From Agarilytica sp033852175 (lineage in GTDB: Bacteria > Pseudomonadota > Gammaproteobacteria > Pseudomonadales > Cellvibrionaceae): DNA of 64,000 nucleotides. A model generated the notes under the pieces. That model saw only the letters and a list, made by a program, of their open reading frames with translations, was not told where the DNA came from and ran no database searches. Location of the stretch: contig JAWSUY010000030.1 of the NCBI GenBank assembly GCA_033852175.1, positions 1 to 64,000 on the forward strand. Direction: 5' to 3'. Positions 33,924 through 44,137 of the stretch are shown one piece after another (the first letter of the stretch is position 1; every line of letters starts with the position of its first letter). The translations under genes and the position numbers were made by a program.

Positions 33924-36023
33924 ATGCCAACAACGAGTAATAGCGCGACCCGACTTCTCATTCTTAACGATTCGCGGTCCGAAGCCGAACGTCTAATCAG
34001 TATGCTGCACAACGCTGGACGTCCTGTGCGCGCCCAGCATGTTGAAAGTATCGAGGTGCTGGACAAGCTGCTACAAGAAAAAGTTTGGGATCTCATGATC
34101 GGCGCTGAGTCGACAACCAGCGTTACGCCATCCGACGCAATAAAACTCATTAAGCGACTTAACAAAGATATTCCGGTCATTTTACAAGCGGGTGAAGAAG
34201 GCCATCAAACAATCGTCAAAGGAATGAAACTCGGTGCCGCAGATGTGGTAACTATCGATGAGGACCAACACCTCCTTTACGTTATCCAACGTGAGCTAAC
34301 CAATCGTACAGAACGAGAAAAGCGTCGTTTTTCCGAGCGTCGTTTCAACGAAATTTCTCGCAGAAACCAACAGTTGCTAGATAGCTCACGTGACGCCATT
34401 GCTTTTGTTCAAGACGGGATGTTCCTGTACGCGAACGACTCTTTTTCCGAACTTCTTGAATACGAAACGCGCGATGATCTCGAATGTATGCCCGTTATCG
34501 ATATTGTTAGCGAGAAACATCAAGGCGACGTCAAAAAATTCCTGAAAGACTTTATGATTAAAGGTAGTGATATTGACGCTACCGAACTCAAATTCACCGC
34601 GTTATTACACGATGAAAGCGACAAGCCGATTAGGATTGAGGTTAGAAAAACTAACTACGAAGAAGAAGCCTGCATTCAATTCCTAGTACGCGCAAAGACA
34701 GTCGGTAGTGAAGAGCTTGAAGCACAGCTTGAAGAAATAAAAAACAAAGATATCGCAAGCGGCCTATTTAATAAAAACTACCTTATCGAAGTGCTGGAAA
34801 AAACCGTAGACGCCGCTGTCAGCAAACAGTACAACAGCGCGTTATTCCATATTGGTGTCGAAAACTTTCTTGAAACAATACAGAAAAAGTTAGGCGTATC
34901 TTCCGTAGATGCAGTCATTGGATCAATTGCAACATTTACGCAATCGATAACGAAAAAAGAAGAGACACTCTGCCGCTTTGGCGAAGATAGCTTGATATTG
35001 GTTGTGCCTAAAATTAGCGCCACCAAAGCCCTAGAACGCGCAGAAGTATTCTGCCAAGAACTTCGTGATCATATTGTCGATATTGAAGGCGCTACGATTC
35101 AATTTAATTACCATATTGGCGTATCTCTAGTAGCAGAAACTACGGCAAACAGTGACATCCCTATCGATCACGCAGTAAAAGCGCTGGAATTAGTTCGCAC
35201 GGTAGCAAAACAAGACGCTGCCGTAGTAGCAAAAATTTATGAACCTGAGTCGAAAAAGCAAACAAAGCTCGATATCGAATCAATGGTGCAAGCCGCCCTC
35301 AGCACTGGTCGTTTTAAATTATTATTCCAGCCGATTTTAAGCTTGCGCGGCTCAAACAGAGAACACTACGAAGTACTTATGCGCATGGTGGATTCTGAAG
35401 GAAATCAAATTTCGCCCAATGAATTTTTAAGTACCGCAGCTAAAATAGGTGCGACCACCAAGCTAGATCGCTGGGTCATATTAGAATCCATCAAAATTCT
35501 CTCTGTGCATCGTACAAAAGGCAACAATACACAGTTAATTGTCAATCTGAGCCGTGAGTCTATGCTTGATGCGACCTTAACGCCCTGGCTGGCTGTTGCC
35601 TTTAAAGCCGCGAATCTACCCGCTGACTCAGTAGTTTTTCAGCTTCAGGAAATAGATATAAACGACCACCTTAATGTCGCCAGCACATTCACTAAGCAGC
35701 TTAAGGAGATCGGCTGTGAATGCAGTATTAGCCATTTTGGCTGCGCCTTGAATCCATTCAACGCATTGAAGAATATACAAGTATCTTACGTCAAAGTTGA
35801 CGGCTCTTTCACTCAAGACCTACAGAATAACTCCAACGACGAACAGTCACTCAATGAACTCGTCAGCGAATTACATCAAAGTGATAAAATTACAATCGTT
35901 CCCTTTGTTGAGAACGCGGGTGTCCTGTCTAAATTGTGGCAATCTGGCGTCCACTATATTCAAGGGTATTACTTGCAAGAACCATCAGACCAGATGGATT
36001 ACGACTTTGATATGGAAAGCTAG
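33924..36023 (+). CDS. fimX: FimX-type REC-PAS-GGDEF-EAL regulator of twitching motility
   Basis: A 699-residue protein with receiver-like (about 8-125), PAS (140-255), GGDEF (280-430) and EAL (445-690) domains in order. The receiver lacks a normal phospho-acceptor context. GGDEF is degenerate (GEDSL at 353-357). EAL is replaced by EVL at 483-485. DDFG is replaced by SHFGC. This is the pattern of P. aeruginosa FimX, which binds c-di-GMP through its EAL domain without hydrolysing it and localises pilus assembly to the pole. The neighbours are the PilZ-like gene and serB, as in pseudomonads. Length is close to that of FimX (691). Confidence 0.88.
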   Translation: MPTTSNSATRLLILNDSRSEAERLISMLHNAGRPVRAQHVESIEVLDKLLQEKVWDLMIGAESTTSVTPSDAIKLIKRLNKDIPVILQAGEEGHQTIVKGMKLGAADVVTIDEDQHLLYVIQRELTNRTEREKRRFSERRFNEISRRNQQLLDSSRDAIAFVQDGMFLYANDSFSELLEYETRDDLECMPVIDIVSEKHQGDVKKFLKDFMIKGSDIDATELKFTALLHDESDKPIRIEVRKTNYEEEACIQFLVRAKTVGSEELEAQLEEIKNKDIASGLFNKNYLIEVLEKTVDAAVSKQYNSALFHIGVENFLETIQKKLGVSSVDAVIGSIATFTQSITKKEETLCRFGEDSLILVVPKISATKALERAEVFCQELRDHIVDIEGATIQFNYHIGVSLVAETTANSDIPIDHAVKALELVRTVAKQDAAVVAKIYEPESKKQTKLDIESMVQAALSTGRFKLLFQPILSLRGSNREHYEVLMRMVDSEGNQISPNEFLSTAAKIGATTKLDRWVILESIKILSVHRTKGNNTQLIVNLSRESMLDATLTPWLAVAFKAANLPADSVVFQLQEIDINDHLNVASTFTKQLKEIGCECSISHFGCALNPFNALKNIQVSYVKVDGSFTQDLQNNSNDEQSLNELVSELHQSDKITIVPFVENAGVLSKLWQSGVHYIQGYYLQEPSDQMDYDFDMES

Positions 36024-36106
36024 CGTTAATGCTTGCCCATAAAACGGGGCGTAGCGAGAGTTAATTTAAAACATTAGATTTGCACAGCTTAATATGTGGG
36101 CATAGT

Positions 36107-36137
36107 TATTTCTAGCAACTATACCAGACTAGAAATA
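36107..36137. terminator. Weak hairpin between convergent fimX and serB
   Basis: TATTTCTAG and CTAGAAATA form a perfect 9-bp stem with a 13-base loop. It is AT-rich and has no T-run, so termination is uncertain. Confidence 0.4.
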
Positions 36138-36186
36138 GCGTTCTAAATCCTCTGGCAGTAGTGCTCCATTTATTCATAAGCACTAA

Positions 36187-37401
36187 CTAGTGCTTCATTT
36201 CTCGATCGCGAAAACCCATAAGATATAGGATCGCATCCAAACCTAAATTGGATATCGACTGCTTCGCTTCCGCTTTCACCAAGGGTTTTGCACGAAAGGC
36301 TATGCCCAGGCCAGCAATGCTTAGCATCGGCAAGTCATTAGCGCCATCGCCCACAGCAACAACCTGCTCCAAACTGATATTCTCTCGTTCAGCCAACTCA
36401 CGAAGCAATTCAGCTTTTCTCTCTCCGTTAACAACTCGCCCCGTAACATTACCAGTGACAACGCCATCGACAATTTCAAGAGCGTTAGAGTATACGTAGT
36501 CCACACCTAACTTCTTTTGTAAATGTCTTCCGAAGTACTCAAAGCCACCCGATAAAATCGCTGTTTTGTAACCCAGCTTTTTCAGGTTGGCGAATAAGGT
36601 TTCCGCACCTTCGGTTAACGGAAGCCTATCCGCGATACCCGCTAATACGTCTTCACTCAGGCCTTTCAATAGAGCCATTCGGCGGCGAAAGCTTTCATCA
36701 AAATCCAGTTCCCCCATCATTGCAGCTTCGGTAATGGCCGCCACCTCCTCCCCAACACCCGCTGCTTTAGCGAGCTCATCAATCACTTCAGTCTCGATTA
36801 GTGTCGAATCCATGTCGAAGCACACCAACCGGCGAGTACGCCGATACATATTGTCTTCTTGGAATGCGATATCAATATCAAAGGACGAGGCTAATTTAGC
36901 CAGCTCAGCTCGTAATACAGAAGTGTCCAAAGTGTGCCCCCGCGCCGAAAACTCAACGCAGGCCTTTGTTCGATCATCGCTGGAATCAAGTGAAACACGG
37001 CCAGAAAGGCGACTAATATTGTCGATATTCAATCCGTTTTCAGAGATCACGCGTGCCAGAGCAGAAATATGCTGAGCTGAGATTTGTCGAGCCAATAGCG
37101 TCACAATATGACGAGGCTTACCTTGCTGGCCCACCCACTCAGCGTAGTTCTCTTCTTCGATCGGGCGAAATTTAACCTGCATTCCAATAGTATGCATAGC
37201 GAACAATATGTCCCGCACAACATCCCCAGAACCTTTCGCACAGGAAAACTCAACCAGCATGCCGAGCGACAAAGTCTCGTGAATTACCGACTGGCCAATA
37301 TCAAGAATATTGGCATTACTTTTTGATAAAATTTCGCTGACAGTCGAGGTGACAAAGGGACGATCTTGGCCAAATATAGTAATGAGAATGAGTTCGCGCA
37401 C
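36187..37401 (-). CDS. serB: Phosphoserine phosphatase
   Basis: A 404-residue HAD phosphatase, last step of serine synthesis. The catalytic motif is DMDST with nucleophile Asp196 and acid Asp198. SGGF and GDGANDLPM are the later HAD motifs. The N-terminal 180 residues form two ACT-like regulatory domains, as in pseudomonad SerB; E. coli SerB is shorter (322). It is divergent from the YtjB-type gene, an arrangement also found in E. coli. Confidence 0.95.
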   Translation of the reverse strand: MRELILITIFGQDRPFVTSTVSEILSKSNANILDIGQSVIHETLSLGMLVEFSCAKGSGDVVRDILFAMHTIGMQVKFRPIEEENYAEWVGQQGKPRHIVTLLARQISAQHISALARVISENGLNIDNISRLSGRVSLDSSDDRTKACVEFSARGHTLDTSVLRAELAKLASSFDIDIAFQEDNMYRRTRRLVCFDMDSTLIETEVIDELAKAAGVGEEVAAITEAAMMGELDFDESFRRRMALLKGLSEDVLAGIADRLPLTEGAETLFANLKKLGYKTAILSGGFEYFGRHLQKKLGVDYVYSNALEIVDGVVTGNVTGRVVNGERKAELLRELAERENISLEQVVAVGDGANDLPMLSIAGLGIAFRAKPLVKAEAKQSISNLGLDAILYLMGFRDREMKH

Positions 37402-37709
37402 AGATAACTTCTATTTAGTTTGATAGTAAGTCATTATAACGACTTAGGTTATCCATGGAACCTTTGAATAGGTGACAATGAGCAATGAGTGAATTCGGCA
37501 GCTTCGGAATAGAATAATCACACTAAAAAACAGGGATACAAGCCCGATACACACGAGCTAGCGCCCCCACAAACAGAATGCCGCTAAGCTAAAAAGCTCC
37601 ACCACCTATAAATTCAAGCTAAGTGAACACACTAAAGAAAACCACGTAAAACACGAACAAAACAGCCAACCAATTAACAGCGCTAATAAATAGCTAAGAA
37701 ATACGCCCT
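37402..37709. other. Divergent intergenic region serB / ytjB-type gene
   Basis: 308 AT-rich bases. It must hold the promoters of both divergent genes, but I see no strong -35/-10 pair or operator and no gene. Confidence 0.35.
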
Positions 37710-38816
37710 TTGCCTACGCCTATCGCCAACCGCTTCCCGCTTCGACTACGCTTAATACCCACGCTATCGGCTGTATGCGCAGGGGGTTTTATCGCCTGCC
37801 TCATGCTCGCACTTATCTTTATCCCCAATACTCGCGCTATAAGCGAAAGCTTTGTCGGAAATTACGGCAGCACTCTTGCCAATATGGCCGCTAAGCAGGC
37901 AGTAGATGCAACGTTTAACCATGATCTGGTCCGTTTACAGGTCATATTGCAAGATGTCATCGCCAACCCCCACGCTCACTTAGCAACTATCCATGACGTT
38001 GAAAATAATTTACTCGTACAAGCTGGCGACTCTAGAATTCGCCTACCCGACAGCGCTACCTTTACCAGCCCTATTACCCTGCGCGATAGCGTAGCCGGTT
38101 ATGTTACGGTCACAATAAAAACAGACGAATGGTCGTTGAACTCGGCTATCTTTTTGACAATATCTGTATCAACTTTGCTTTTTGTTTTAGCACTCTGGTC
38201 GTTATTTCACAGTAAAGCCATCGTATGGCAATCCCAGACTCAAAACGACGCGCAAAACAAATTAGAAGAACTACCTGAGGCCGCATCCGATACATCCTCA
38301 TTCGAGGAACCGCTTCACTCTGATGTGTTTGCAATCATTCACATCAAAAATTTGAACGTTCTAAAACAACAACTTAACGGGCAGAGTTTCCGAGATACCA
38401 TGGGTCGACTGGAAAAAATCATGCGCGATGTGATGGCCCTGTATGGCGGACATCAGTTTCGCCTGACCGAAAACTACTACACCCTCAATTTTCAAGAACG
38501 CGAAAGCCGCGGTGAAGCCCTATTTAACGCGAGCTGTACGGCCTACCTCATTTTAGAGTTAGCCGGAATCATCGATAAAGTGCCTCTCGATCTTGCGGCA
38601 CTGGTATCGGCCAATAAAGAAAATATCGTCCCTGAAAAGCTGCCCTTTGCAGGCCTTATTGTCGAAGAAATTGCAGGGGGAGAAGCCCTAATCAATCGAC
38701 GTATTACGTTCATGGAGTTGGGGACGGAAGATGGTCGCCAGGTGCTTTCCAGTTTTCGACAACCGTTTCAGAACCTCTTAGAAAACCAACTAAGACAACT
38801 GAGTCAAATCCTCTAA
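37710..38816 (+). CDS. AhpA/YtjB (SMP)-family membrane protein
   Basis: A 368-residue inner-membrane protein with a TTG start and a weak AAG ribosome site. Two membrane helices (about 20-38 and 145-165) bracket a periplasmic domain. A cytosolic domain of about 180 residues follows, with FAIIHIKNLNVL and FRDTMGRLEKIMRDVM blocks. The pairing with divergent serB matches the smp/ytjB-serB arrangement of enterobacteria. The function is poorly known; early reports linked the family to virulence and serB-linked membrane proteins. Confidence 0.75.
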   Translation: MPTPIANRFPLRLRLIPTLSAVCAGGFIACLMLALIFIPNTRAISESFVGNYGSTLANMAAKQAVDATFNHDLVRLQVILQDVIANPHAHLATIHDVENNLLVQAGDSRIRLPDSATFTSPITLRDSVAGYVTVTIKTDEWSLNSAIFLTISVSTLLFVLALWSLFHSKAIVWQSQTQNDAQNKLEELPEAASDTSSFEEPLHSDVFAIIHIKNLNVLKQQLNGQSFRDTMGRLEKIMRDVMALYGGHQFRLTENYYTLNFQERESRGEALFNASCTAYLILELAGIIDKVPLDLAALVSANKENIVPEKLPFAGLIVEEIAGGEALINRRITFMELGTEDGRQVLSSFRQPFQNLLENQLRQLSQIL

Positions 38817-38866
38817 TTCCCTATTTTTGTTATACGTTTGTGACGATTTGATAAGCAGGCAATGAC

Positions 38867-39591
38867 ATGATGCATCTATACAAGCTTTTGGGTGATTTCG
38901 ACCGCCACTACAAACACTTAGTCCTCTGGGATAGAGAAAACCTCGTTATTGCCGGCGCCTACCGCCTTGGTAAAGGTAAAGGTAAAAAATCTTAGCTTAA
39001 ATGGGCGCAGAAGGATTTTATACCGGCACCCTATACACCTTCAAACCTGAATTTACACCTTAGCTAGAGCAAAGCATGGAACTGGGAAGAAGCTTAGCAA
39101 ACCCTGACTCTGGGGAAGAGCCAGCCTCGATTACCTATGGCAGTGCTTAGGCTGCTACCTAGCCCGAAACCCCGACATACGTTATCTGCTCGGACCGGTG
39201 AGCATGAGCACCGAATACCCCATAGAACTCATGGACATGCTGGCCTACCACTATCATCCTTGCCCTGGTCAACTGGCGAGTGCATACCGCCCTTACATTC
39301 TTAGCGAGGCAAAAACCTGCGAACTTGACCAATTATTTGCTAATAAGGAATCTGAAGAAGCCTTCGACTTTATGCAGAAGAATTTCATCTCAATGGGCTA
39401 TAAGCTAAGCTACCCATACTATTCAAGTAATACGCCGCAATTTTCTAAAAAGGCGACTTTCAAAATATCGTATTCAGTGTCGACCCTGATTTTGGCGACT
39501 ACCTCGACAGCCTTTGCCTCGCTGCCCCCCTAAATTAAAGGCAAGCAAACGTAAACGCTGTATTGACGACAAGAAACTCCGTAAGGACTAG
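38867..39591 (+). pseudogene. Broken GNAT-type N-acyltransferase (OlsB/hemolysin-like) gene
   Basis: Pieces of one acyltransferase can be read in order but in different frames. They are HLVLWDRENLVIAGAYRLGKG (ending in TAG 38993); then MGAEGFYTGTLYTFKPEFTP followed by an in-frame TAG where Tyr is expected; then WGRASLDYLWQCLGCYLARN, IRYLLGPVSMSTEYPIEL and NFISMGYKLSYPYY; then in other frames SVDPDFGDYLDSL and KLKASKRKRCIDDKKLRKD ending in TAG 39591. Family members are one uninterrupted chain. I count at least two premature stops and three frame changes, so this is a pseudogene rather than a sequencing slip. Intact relatives acylate ornithine or similar amines. Confidence 0.85.
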
Positions 39592-39741
39592 AACTGTTGA
39601 CGATCACACATCCACCATTATGACCTTGCAAGCATAAGCACCCTAACCCACTATAAACACGCAATAACTCCAGCACCGCCCCTACAAACAGCCCAGACTT
39701 CGCCTATTATTAATAGTATTCATCCTTAACCGGAGTACCGT

Positions 39742-40008
39742 ATGAGCGAAGGTTCTATAAAGGCCTCTCTTAACAAACTAAGAGAGCAACTTAACAACAG
39801 CACATCTGTTGATGCAGAAACCCTGGAAATTGCTCAAAAACTAGAAGCGGACATTCGACTTATTTTGGACAAAGATGCAGACATTAATAACATTGACTCC
39901 TCCGTCGATATCGCAATGTCGCTAGAGGCTCGCTTTGAATCAGAGCACCCGGTCGCTGCCGGTATCGTACGAGAACTTATTAACGCACTACACAAAATGG
40001 GCATATAG
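39742..40008 (+). CDS. DUF4404-family small protein
   Basis: An 88-residue acidic helical protein. The pattern LNKLREQLN..., SVDAETLEIAQKLEADIRLIL, a central SLEARFESEHP and the terminal ALHKMGI is that of the DUF4404 family. Function unknown. The ribosome site GGAG is seven bases upstream of the ATG. Confidence 0.8.
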   Translation: MSEGSIKASLNKLREQLNNSTSVDAETLEIAQKLEADIRLILDKDADINNIDSSVDIAMSLEARFESEHPVAAGIVRELINALHKMGI

Positions 40009-40066
40009 AACGTAAAATCTTCTCACTCAGACCAACAAGAATGTTTCCGGTTTCGCTCTTTATTTT

Positions 40067-40612
40067 CTAGTTTTTTATTTTCACTTTTTTGAACAGCACA
40101 TAGGTAGCACCGTAGCTACCATGATGTTTTTGAGCGGTATGAAAAGCCAAAACCTGATCAAGTTCCGGCAACCAATGCGCAACGCAACTTTTTAACAGCG
40201 CAGGCTTATCTCGCCCCTCGCCCTTACCATGAGTAATTAATGCGGCTCGAATATCGTGACCAACGCAATCGGTTACAAAGCGATAGATTTCCTCACGCGC
40301 CTGGTCGACCGTCAACCGATGTAAATCAAGTCGCGCATCGAAAGGATACTTCCCTAAACGCAACTTTTTAAACACGCCGTGCTGAACCCCCGCTTTGCAA
40401 TAAGAAATCACCGCCAATGGTTCAACCATATCTAGCGGTTCGCTCGTCAACGGGTCTTCCGGACCCCTCTCTTCACTTTCAGCCGCTCGACGGCGAATCT
40501 CTTTATTTACACCGGAATCACGCTCTTTCTGAAGCGCCACTCTACTTTCGGCATTGATAGGCTCCACGTCATCGCCTAACAATTGCTCAAACACATCTTC
40601 GGTCATTATCAT
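40067..40612 (-). CDS. Smr-domain protein
   Basis: A 181-residue protein. The C-terminal Smr domain (about 95-180) has LDLHRLTVDQAREEIYRFV, the LITHGKG motif and the end GATYVLFKK. Smr domains bind or nick DNA or RNA. The N-terminal part is charged and probably disordered. The start overlaps the stop of ppnN by four bases, so translation is coupled. ATG 40606 is a possible alternative. The role is not assigned. Confidence 0.88.
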   Translation of the reverse strand: MIMTEDVFEQLLGDDVEPINAESRVALQKERDSGVNKEIRRRAAESEERGPEDPLTSEPLDMVEPLAVISYCKAGVQHGVFKKLRLGKYPFDARLDLHRLTVDQAREEIYRFVTDCVGHDIRAALITHGKGEGRDKPALLKSCVAHWLPELDQVLAFHTAQKHHGSYGATYVLFKKVKIKN

Positions 40613-41973
40613 TCAACAATTTTGTAACAGGGTATATATTCTTGCGTTGGAATCTTCATTCGCTTTTGCGCAACAAAAGATTTCAACAACTCACCTAAGG
40701 GAGCAAGTATTTCTTTATCGCCATGAATTTCATACGGGCCTTTTTCGGCAACAGCACGAATACCATGTTCTTTTACATTGCCGTCAACGATCCCGGAAAA
40801 AGCACGTCGCAAGTTTGCCGCAAGATGATACGTTTCTTGGTCCTTATGTAAATCCAATTTGGCCATATTATTATGGTCCGGACTAAAAGGCTGCTGCAAT
40901 TCTCGATCAATTTTCAAGATCCAATTATAATAGTAAGCATCTTTCGATTGTCTACGATAGCTTCTCACTAGTTCCATGTGTTTTTTCATTTTCTGGGCAA
41001 CCAAAACTGGATCATCTACTACAATTTCATATTTTGATTGAGCCTCTTTCCCTAAAGAAGTACCGATAAATTCATTTATTTGATCGAAATAATCTCTCGA
41101 TGATTTGGGGCCAGTAAAGATTAAGGGGAACGGAATGTTTTTATTGTCAGGGTGTAACAAAATACCCAGGATATAAAGAATTTCTTCTGCCGTACCAGCA
41201 CCGCCAGGAAATACAACAATGCCATGCCCTGTACGCACAAATGCTTCCAAGCGTTTTTCAATATCCGGCATAATAACCAGTTCATTCACAATCGGGTTAG
41301 GCGATTCAGCGGCAATAATTCCAGGTTCGGTAATACCAACATAGCGCCCTTGAAAACGCATTTTCGCATGACCAAATGTTGCGCCCTTCATTGGGCCTTT
41401 CATCGCACCAGGACCACACCCAGTGCAAATATTCATCCCCCTTAAACCCATTTGATAACCAACTTCTTTAGAGTAATCATATTCCACTTCGTTTATTGAG
41501 TGCCCGCCCCAACAAACAACCACATTGACATCACCATTCGTTTTTAATAGACCCGCATTACGTACAATGTGAAATACGCCATTGGTAATACCATCTGTCT
41601 TTGAAAAATCAATGTCGCGATTTTCTTGTAACTCATTATTAATGTATACGATATCCCGTAGCACCGAGAACAAATGCTCTCGAATTCCGGTAATCATTGT
41701 ACCGTCTACAAATGCAGTATCTGGCGCATTCTGAATATCCAACTTAATTCCACGTTCCTGCTGGATAACGCTAACAGAAAAGTCAGAATATTTTTCTAAC
41801 ACTTCTTTTGTGTCGTCAGTTTCTGCCCCTGTATTTAATACAGCCAAAGCACAGCGACGAAAATTTTCGTAAATTTCTGAATCTTTTGTTTCAACTAGAC
41901 GAGTCACTTCTATATGAGAAAGCACATCAAGGGATTCTTTTGGCGTGACTTTTGCGGATATTTTCCCGTTCAC
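40609..41973 (-). CDS. ppnN: Pyrimidine/purine nucleotide 5'-monophosphate nucleosidase (YgdH)
   Basis: A 454-residue LOG-family enzyme that splits nucleoside monophosphates into base and ribose-5-phosphate. The LOG signature is VFPGGAGTAEEILYIL, preceded by GPGAMKGPMKGA-type sequence (CTGCGPGAMKGPMKG). It is the length of E. coli PpnN (454). In E. coli the enzyme is controlled by (p)ppGpp. It forms an operon with the Smr gene. Confidence 0.92.
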   Translation of the reverse strand: MNGKISAKVTPKESLDVLSHIEVTRLVETKDSEIYENFRRCALAVLNTGAETDDTKEVLEKYSDFSVSVIQQERGIKLDIQNAPDTAFVDGTMITGIREHLFSVLRDIVYINNELQENRDIDFSKTDGITNGVFHIVRNAGLLKTNGDVNVVVCWGGHSINEVEYDYSKEVGYQMGLRGMNICTGCGPGAMKGPMKGATFGHAKMRFQGRYVGITEPGIIAAESPNPIVNELVIMPDIEKRLEAFVRTGHGIVVFPGGAGTAEEILYILGILLHPDNKNIPFPLIFTGPKSSRDYFDQINEFIGTSLGKEAQSKYEIVVDDPVLVAQKMKKHMELVRSYRRQSKDAYYYNWILKIDRELQQPFSPDHNNMAKLDLHKDQETYHLAANLRRAFSGIVDGNVKEHGIRAVAEKGPYEIHGDKEILAPLGELLKSFVAQKRMKIPTQEYIPCYKIVE

Positions 41974-42112
41974 AGTCTTTTTCCTTTTATTAATTTCAAT
42001 ACCTATAACTTTGGAACATGCTTATATGTAGTAAGCATAACCCTATATTTAAGATTAGACGATTTCTGGCGCCAATGGTTCGTAATAGTGAGGAGATAAG
42101 ACAGAAGACGAC

Positions 42113-42146
42113 AAAGTTACAGAGCCAAAATCAACTCTGTAACTTT
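42113..42146 (-). terminator. Terminator-like hairpin after acs
   Basis: AAAGTTACAGAG and CTCTGTAACTTT pair perfectly (12 bp) around a 10-base loop. It lies about 48 bases past the acs stop and before the ppnN start region. The T-run is short (TTT). Confidence 0.6.
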
Positions 42147-42193
42147 ATGAAACAATGAACACCAACTTGATGAAGGCAAAAAATGACAGCTAA

Positions 42194-44137
42194 TTAACGA
42201 ATAAGTCGATTCGCTATCAGCTCTTCAACAACGGATGGATCGGCCAAAGTTGAAGTATCTCCGAGGTTTTCGAGTTCGTTAGCGCCAATTTTACGCAAAA
42301 TACGACGCATAATTTTACCCGATCTTGTCTTGGGTAAACCTGGAGCCCACTGAATATAGTCCGGTTTAGCAATCGGGCCAATTTCAGATGCACACAACCC
42401 GACCAATTCTTTACGCAGCTCATCACTCGGTTCAACACCGCTCATTAGCGTAACGTAGGCATAGATAGCCTGCCCTTTGATATCGTGAGGGCAGCCAATC
42501 ACCGCGGCCTCCGCAACATCATCATGCACAACCAAAGCGCTTTCCACCTCTGCGGTACCCATTCGATGCCCCGACACATTCAAAACGTCATCCATGCGAC
42601 CTGTAATCCAGTAATAACCGTCTGCATCTCGGCGCGCGCCGTCACCTGTAAAGTAATATCCTGGGTACGTACTGAAATAGGTACTAATGAGCCGGTCATG
42701 GTCACCGAATATCGTTCTAATCTGGCTCGGCCATGATGATTTAATCACTAGGCTACCTTGTCCTTCACCCTCGATAATATTGGCATTTTCGTCCAGCAGT
42801 ACAGGTTCGACACCAAAAAATGGGAGGGTGGCCGATCCAGGCTTTAAGGCGGTCGCGCCTGGCAACGGGGTGAGCATATGAGCCCCAGTTTCCGTTTGCC
42901 ACCACGTATCAACAATTGGGCAACGCTCTTCTCCAACCACCTTGTGATACCACTCCCACGCTTCGGGATTAATCGGCTCGCCGACTGTCCCCAGGATACG
43001 CAACGATTGTCGCGACGTAGACTTCACAAAATCATCACCTTTGGCCATTAACGCGCGTAGTGCTGTGGGTGCCGTGTAAAAGATACTCACATTGTGCTTG
43101 TCACAAATTTGCCAACAACGTGAAGCATCAGGATACGTAGGCACACCTTCAAACATCAATGTTGTTGCACCATTGGCAAGTGGACCGTATACGATATAAC
43201 TATGCCCAGTTACCCAACCTACGTCTGCCGTACACCAAAAAACCTCTCCATCTTTGTAATCGAAGGTGTATTTGTGGGTCATTGCGACCTGTAACAAATA
43301 CCCCCCACATGTATGCAATACGCCTTTTGGCTTACCGGTAGAGCCTGAGGTATATAGAATAAATAACGGGTCTTCTGAATCCATCACTTCAGGCTCACAA
43401 GTTGCGGCCATATCCGCAGTGATCTCGTGATACCAGACATCATGAGATTCATCCCAATCGACGTTGCCTTTTGTGTGCTGTACAACAAGCACCGTGTGTA
43501 CGTTGGGGCATTGTGAGACAGCTTTATCGGCATTTGATTTTAATGCCACTGATTTTCCGCCCCTCACACCTTCATCCGCAGTGATGACGATTTTGCAATC
43601 TGAATCCTGGATTCGGTCTTTCAGCGCTTCTGGCGAAAACCCGCCAAACACCACTGAGTGAACAGCGCCGATACGTGCACAAGCCAGCATGGCATAGGTC
43701 GCTTCGATGATCATCGGCATATAAATACAAACCCGATCCCCTTTCTGAACGCCGCGTGCTTTTAGCGCATTAGCAAATCGACACACCTCATCGTGCAGCT
43801 GTTGATAGGTAACACGTAAATCTTTAGCAGGGTCATCACCTTCCCAAATAATCGCGACTTGTTCAGCTTTGTCTTTCAGATGCCTATCTATACAGTTTTT
43901 GGCGACATTTAATTTGCCACCAATAAACCACGCCGCTTCGCCTTTGTGAAAATCAAACTCTCTGACCTTGTCCCACTTTTTATCCCAGTCCAAAAACGTT
44001 TCTGCCTGCTCGGCCCAAAACCCTTCTGGATCGTTAATTGAACGTTTGTACAAAGCGGTATAGGCATCCGCATCGATATGTGCAGCTTGTGATACAGACT
44101 GCGAAACCGGATAGTTTTTTACCTCAGACATACTCAC
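42194..44137 (-). CDS. acs: Acetyl-CoA synthetase
   Basis: A 647-residue AMP-forming enzyme activating acetate. The phosphate loop is YTSGSTGKPKGVLHT. YYFTGDGARRDADGYYWITGR and the C-terminal KTRSGKIMRRILR block (with the lysine acetylated in regulation of the family) are visible. Length is normal (652 in E. coli). It is a single gene with a terminator hairpin. It serves acetate and PHB-derived carbon use together with the ketone-body genes elsewhere in the window. Confidence 0.96.
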   Translation of the reverse strand: MSMSEVKNYPVSQSVSQAAHIDADAYTALYKRSINDPEGFWAEQAETFLDWDKKWDKVREFDFHKGEAAWFIGGKLNVAKNCIDRHLKDKAEQVAIIWEGDDPAKDLRVTYQQLHDEVCRFANALKARGVQKGDRVCIYMPMIIEATYAMLACARIGAVHSVVFGGFSPEALKDRIQDSDCKIVITADEGVRGGKSVALKSNADKAVSQCPNVHTVLVVQHTKGNVDWDESHDVWYHEITADMAATCEPEVMDSEDPLFILYTSGSTGKPKGVLHTCGGYLLQVAMTHKYTFDYKDGEVFWCTADVGWVTGHSYIVYGPLANGATTLMFEGVPTYPDASRCWQICDKHNVSIFYTAPTALRALMAKGDDFVKSTSRQSLRILGTVGEPINPEAWEWYHKVVGEERCPIVDTWWQTETGAHMLTPLPGATALKPGSATLPFFGVEPVLLDENANIIEGEGQGSLVIKSSWPSQIRTIFGDHDRLISTYFSTYPGYYFTGDGARRDADGYYWITGRMDDVLNVSGHRMGTAEVESALVVHDDVAEAAVIGCPHDIKGQAIYAYVTLMSGVEPSDELRKELVGLCASEIGPIAKPDYIQWAPGLPKTRSGKIMRRILRKIGANELENLGDTSTLADPSVVEELIANRLIR

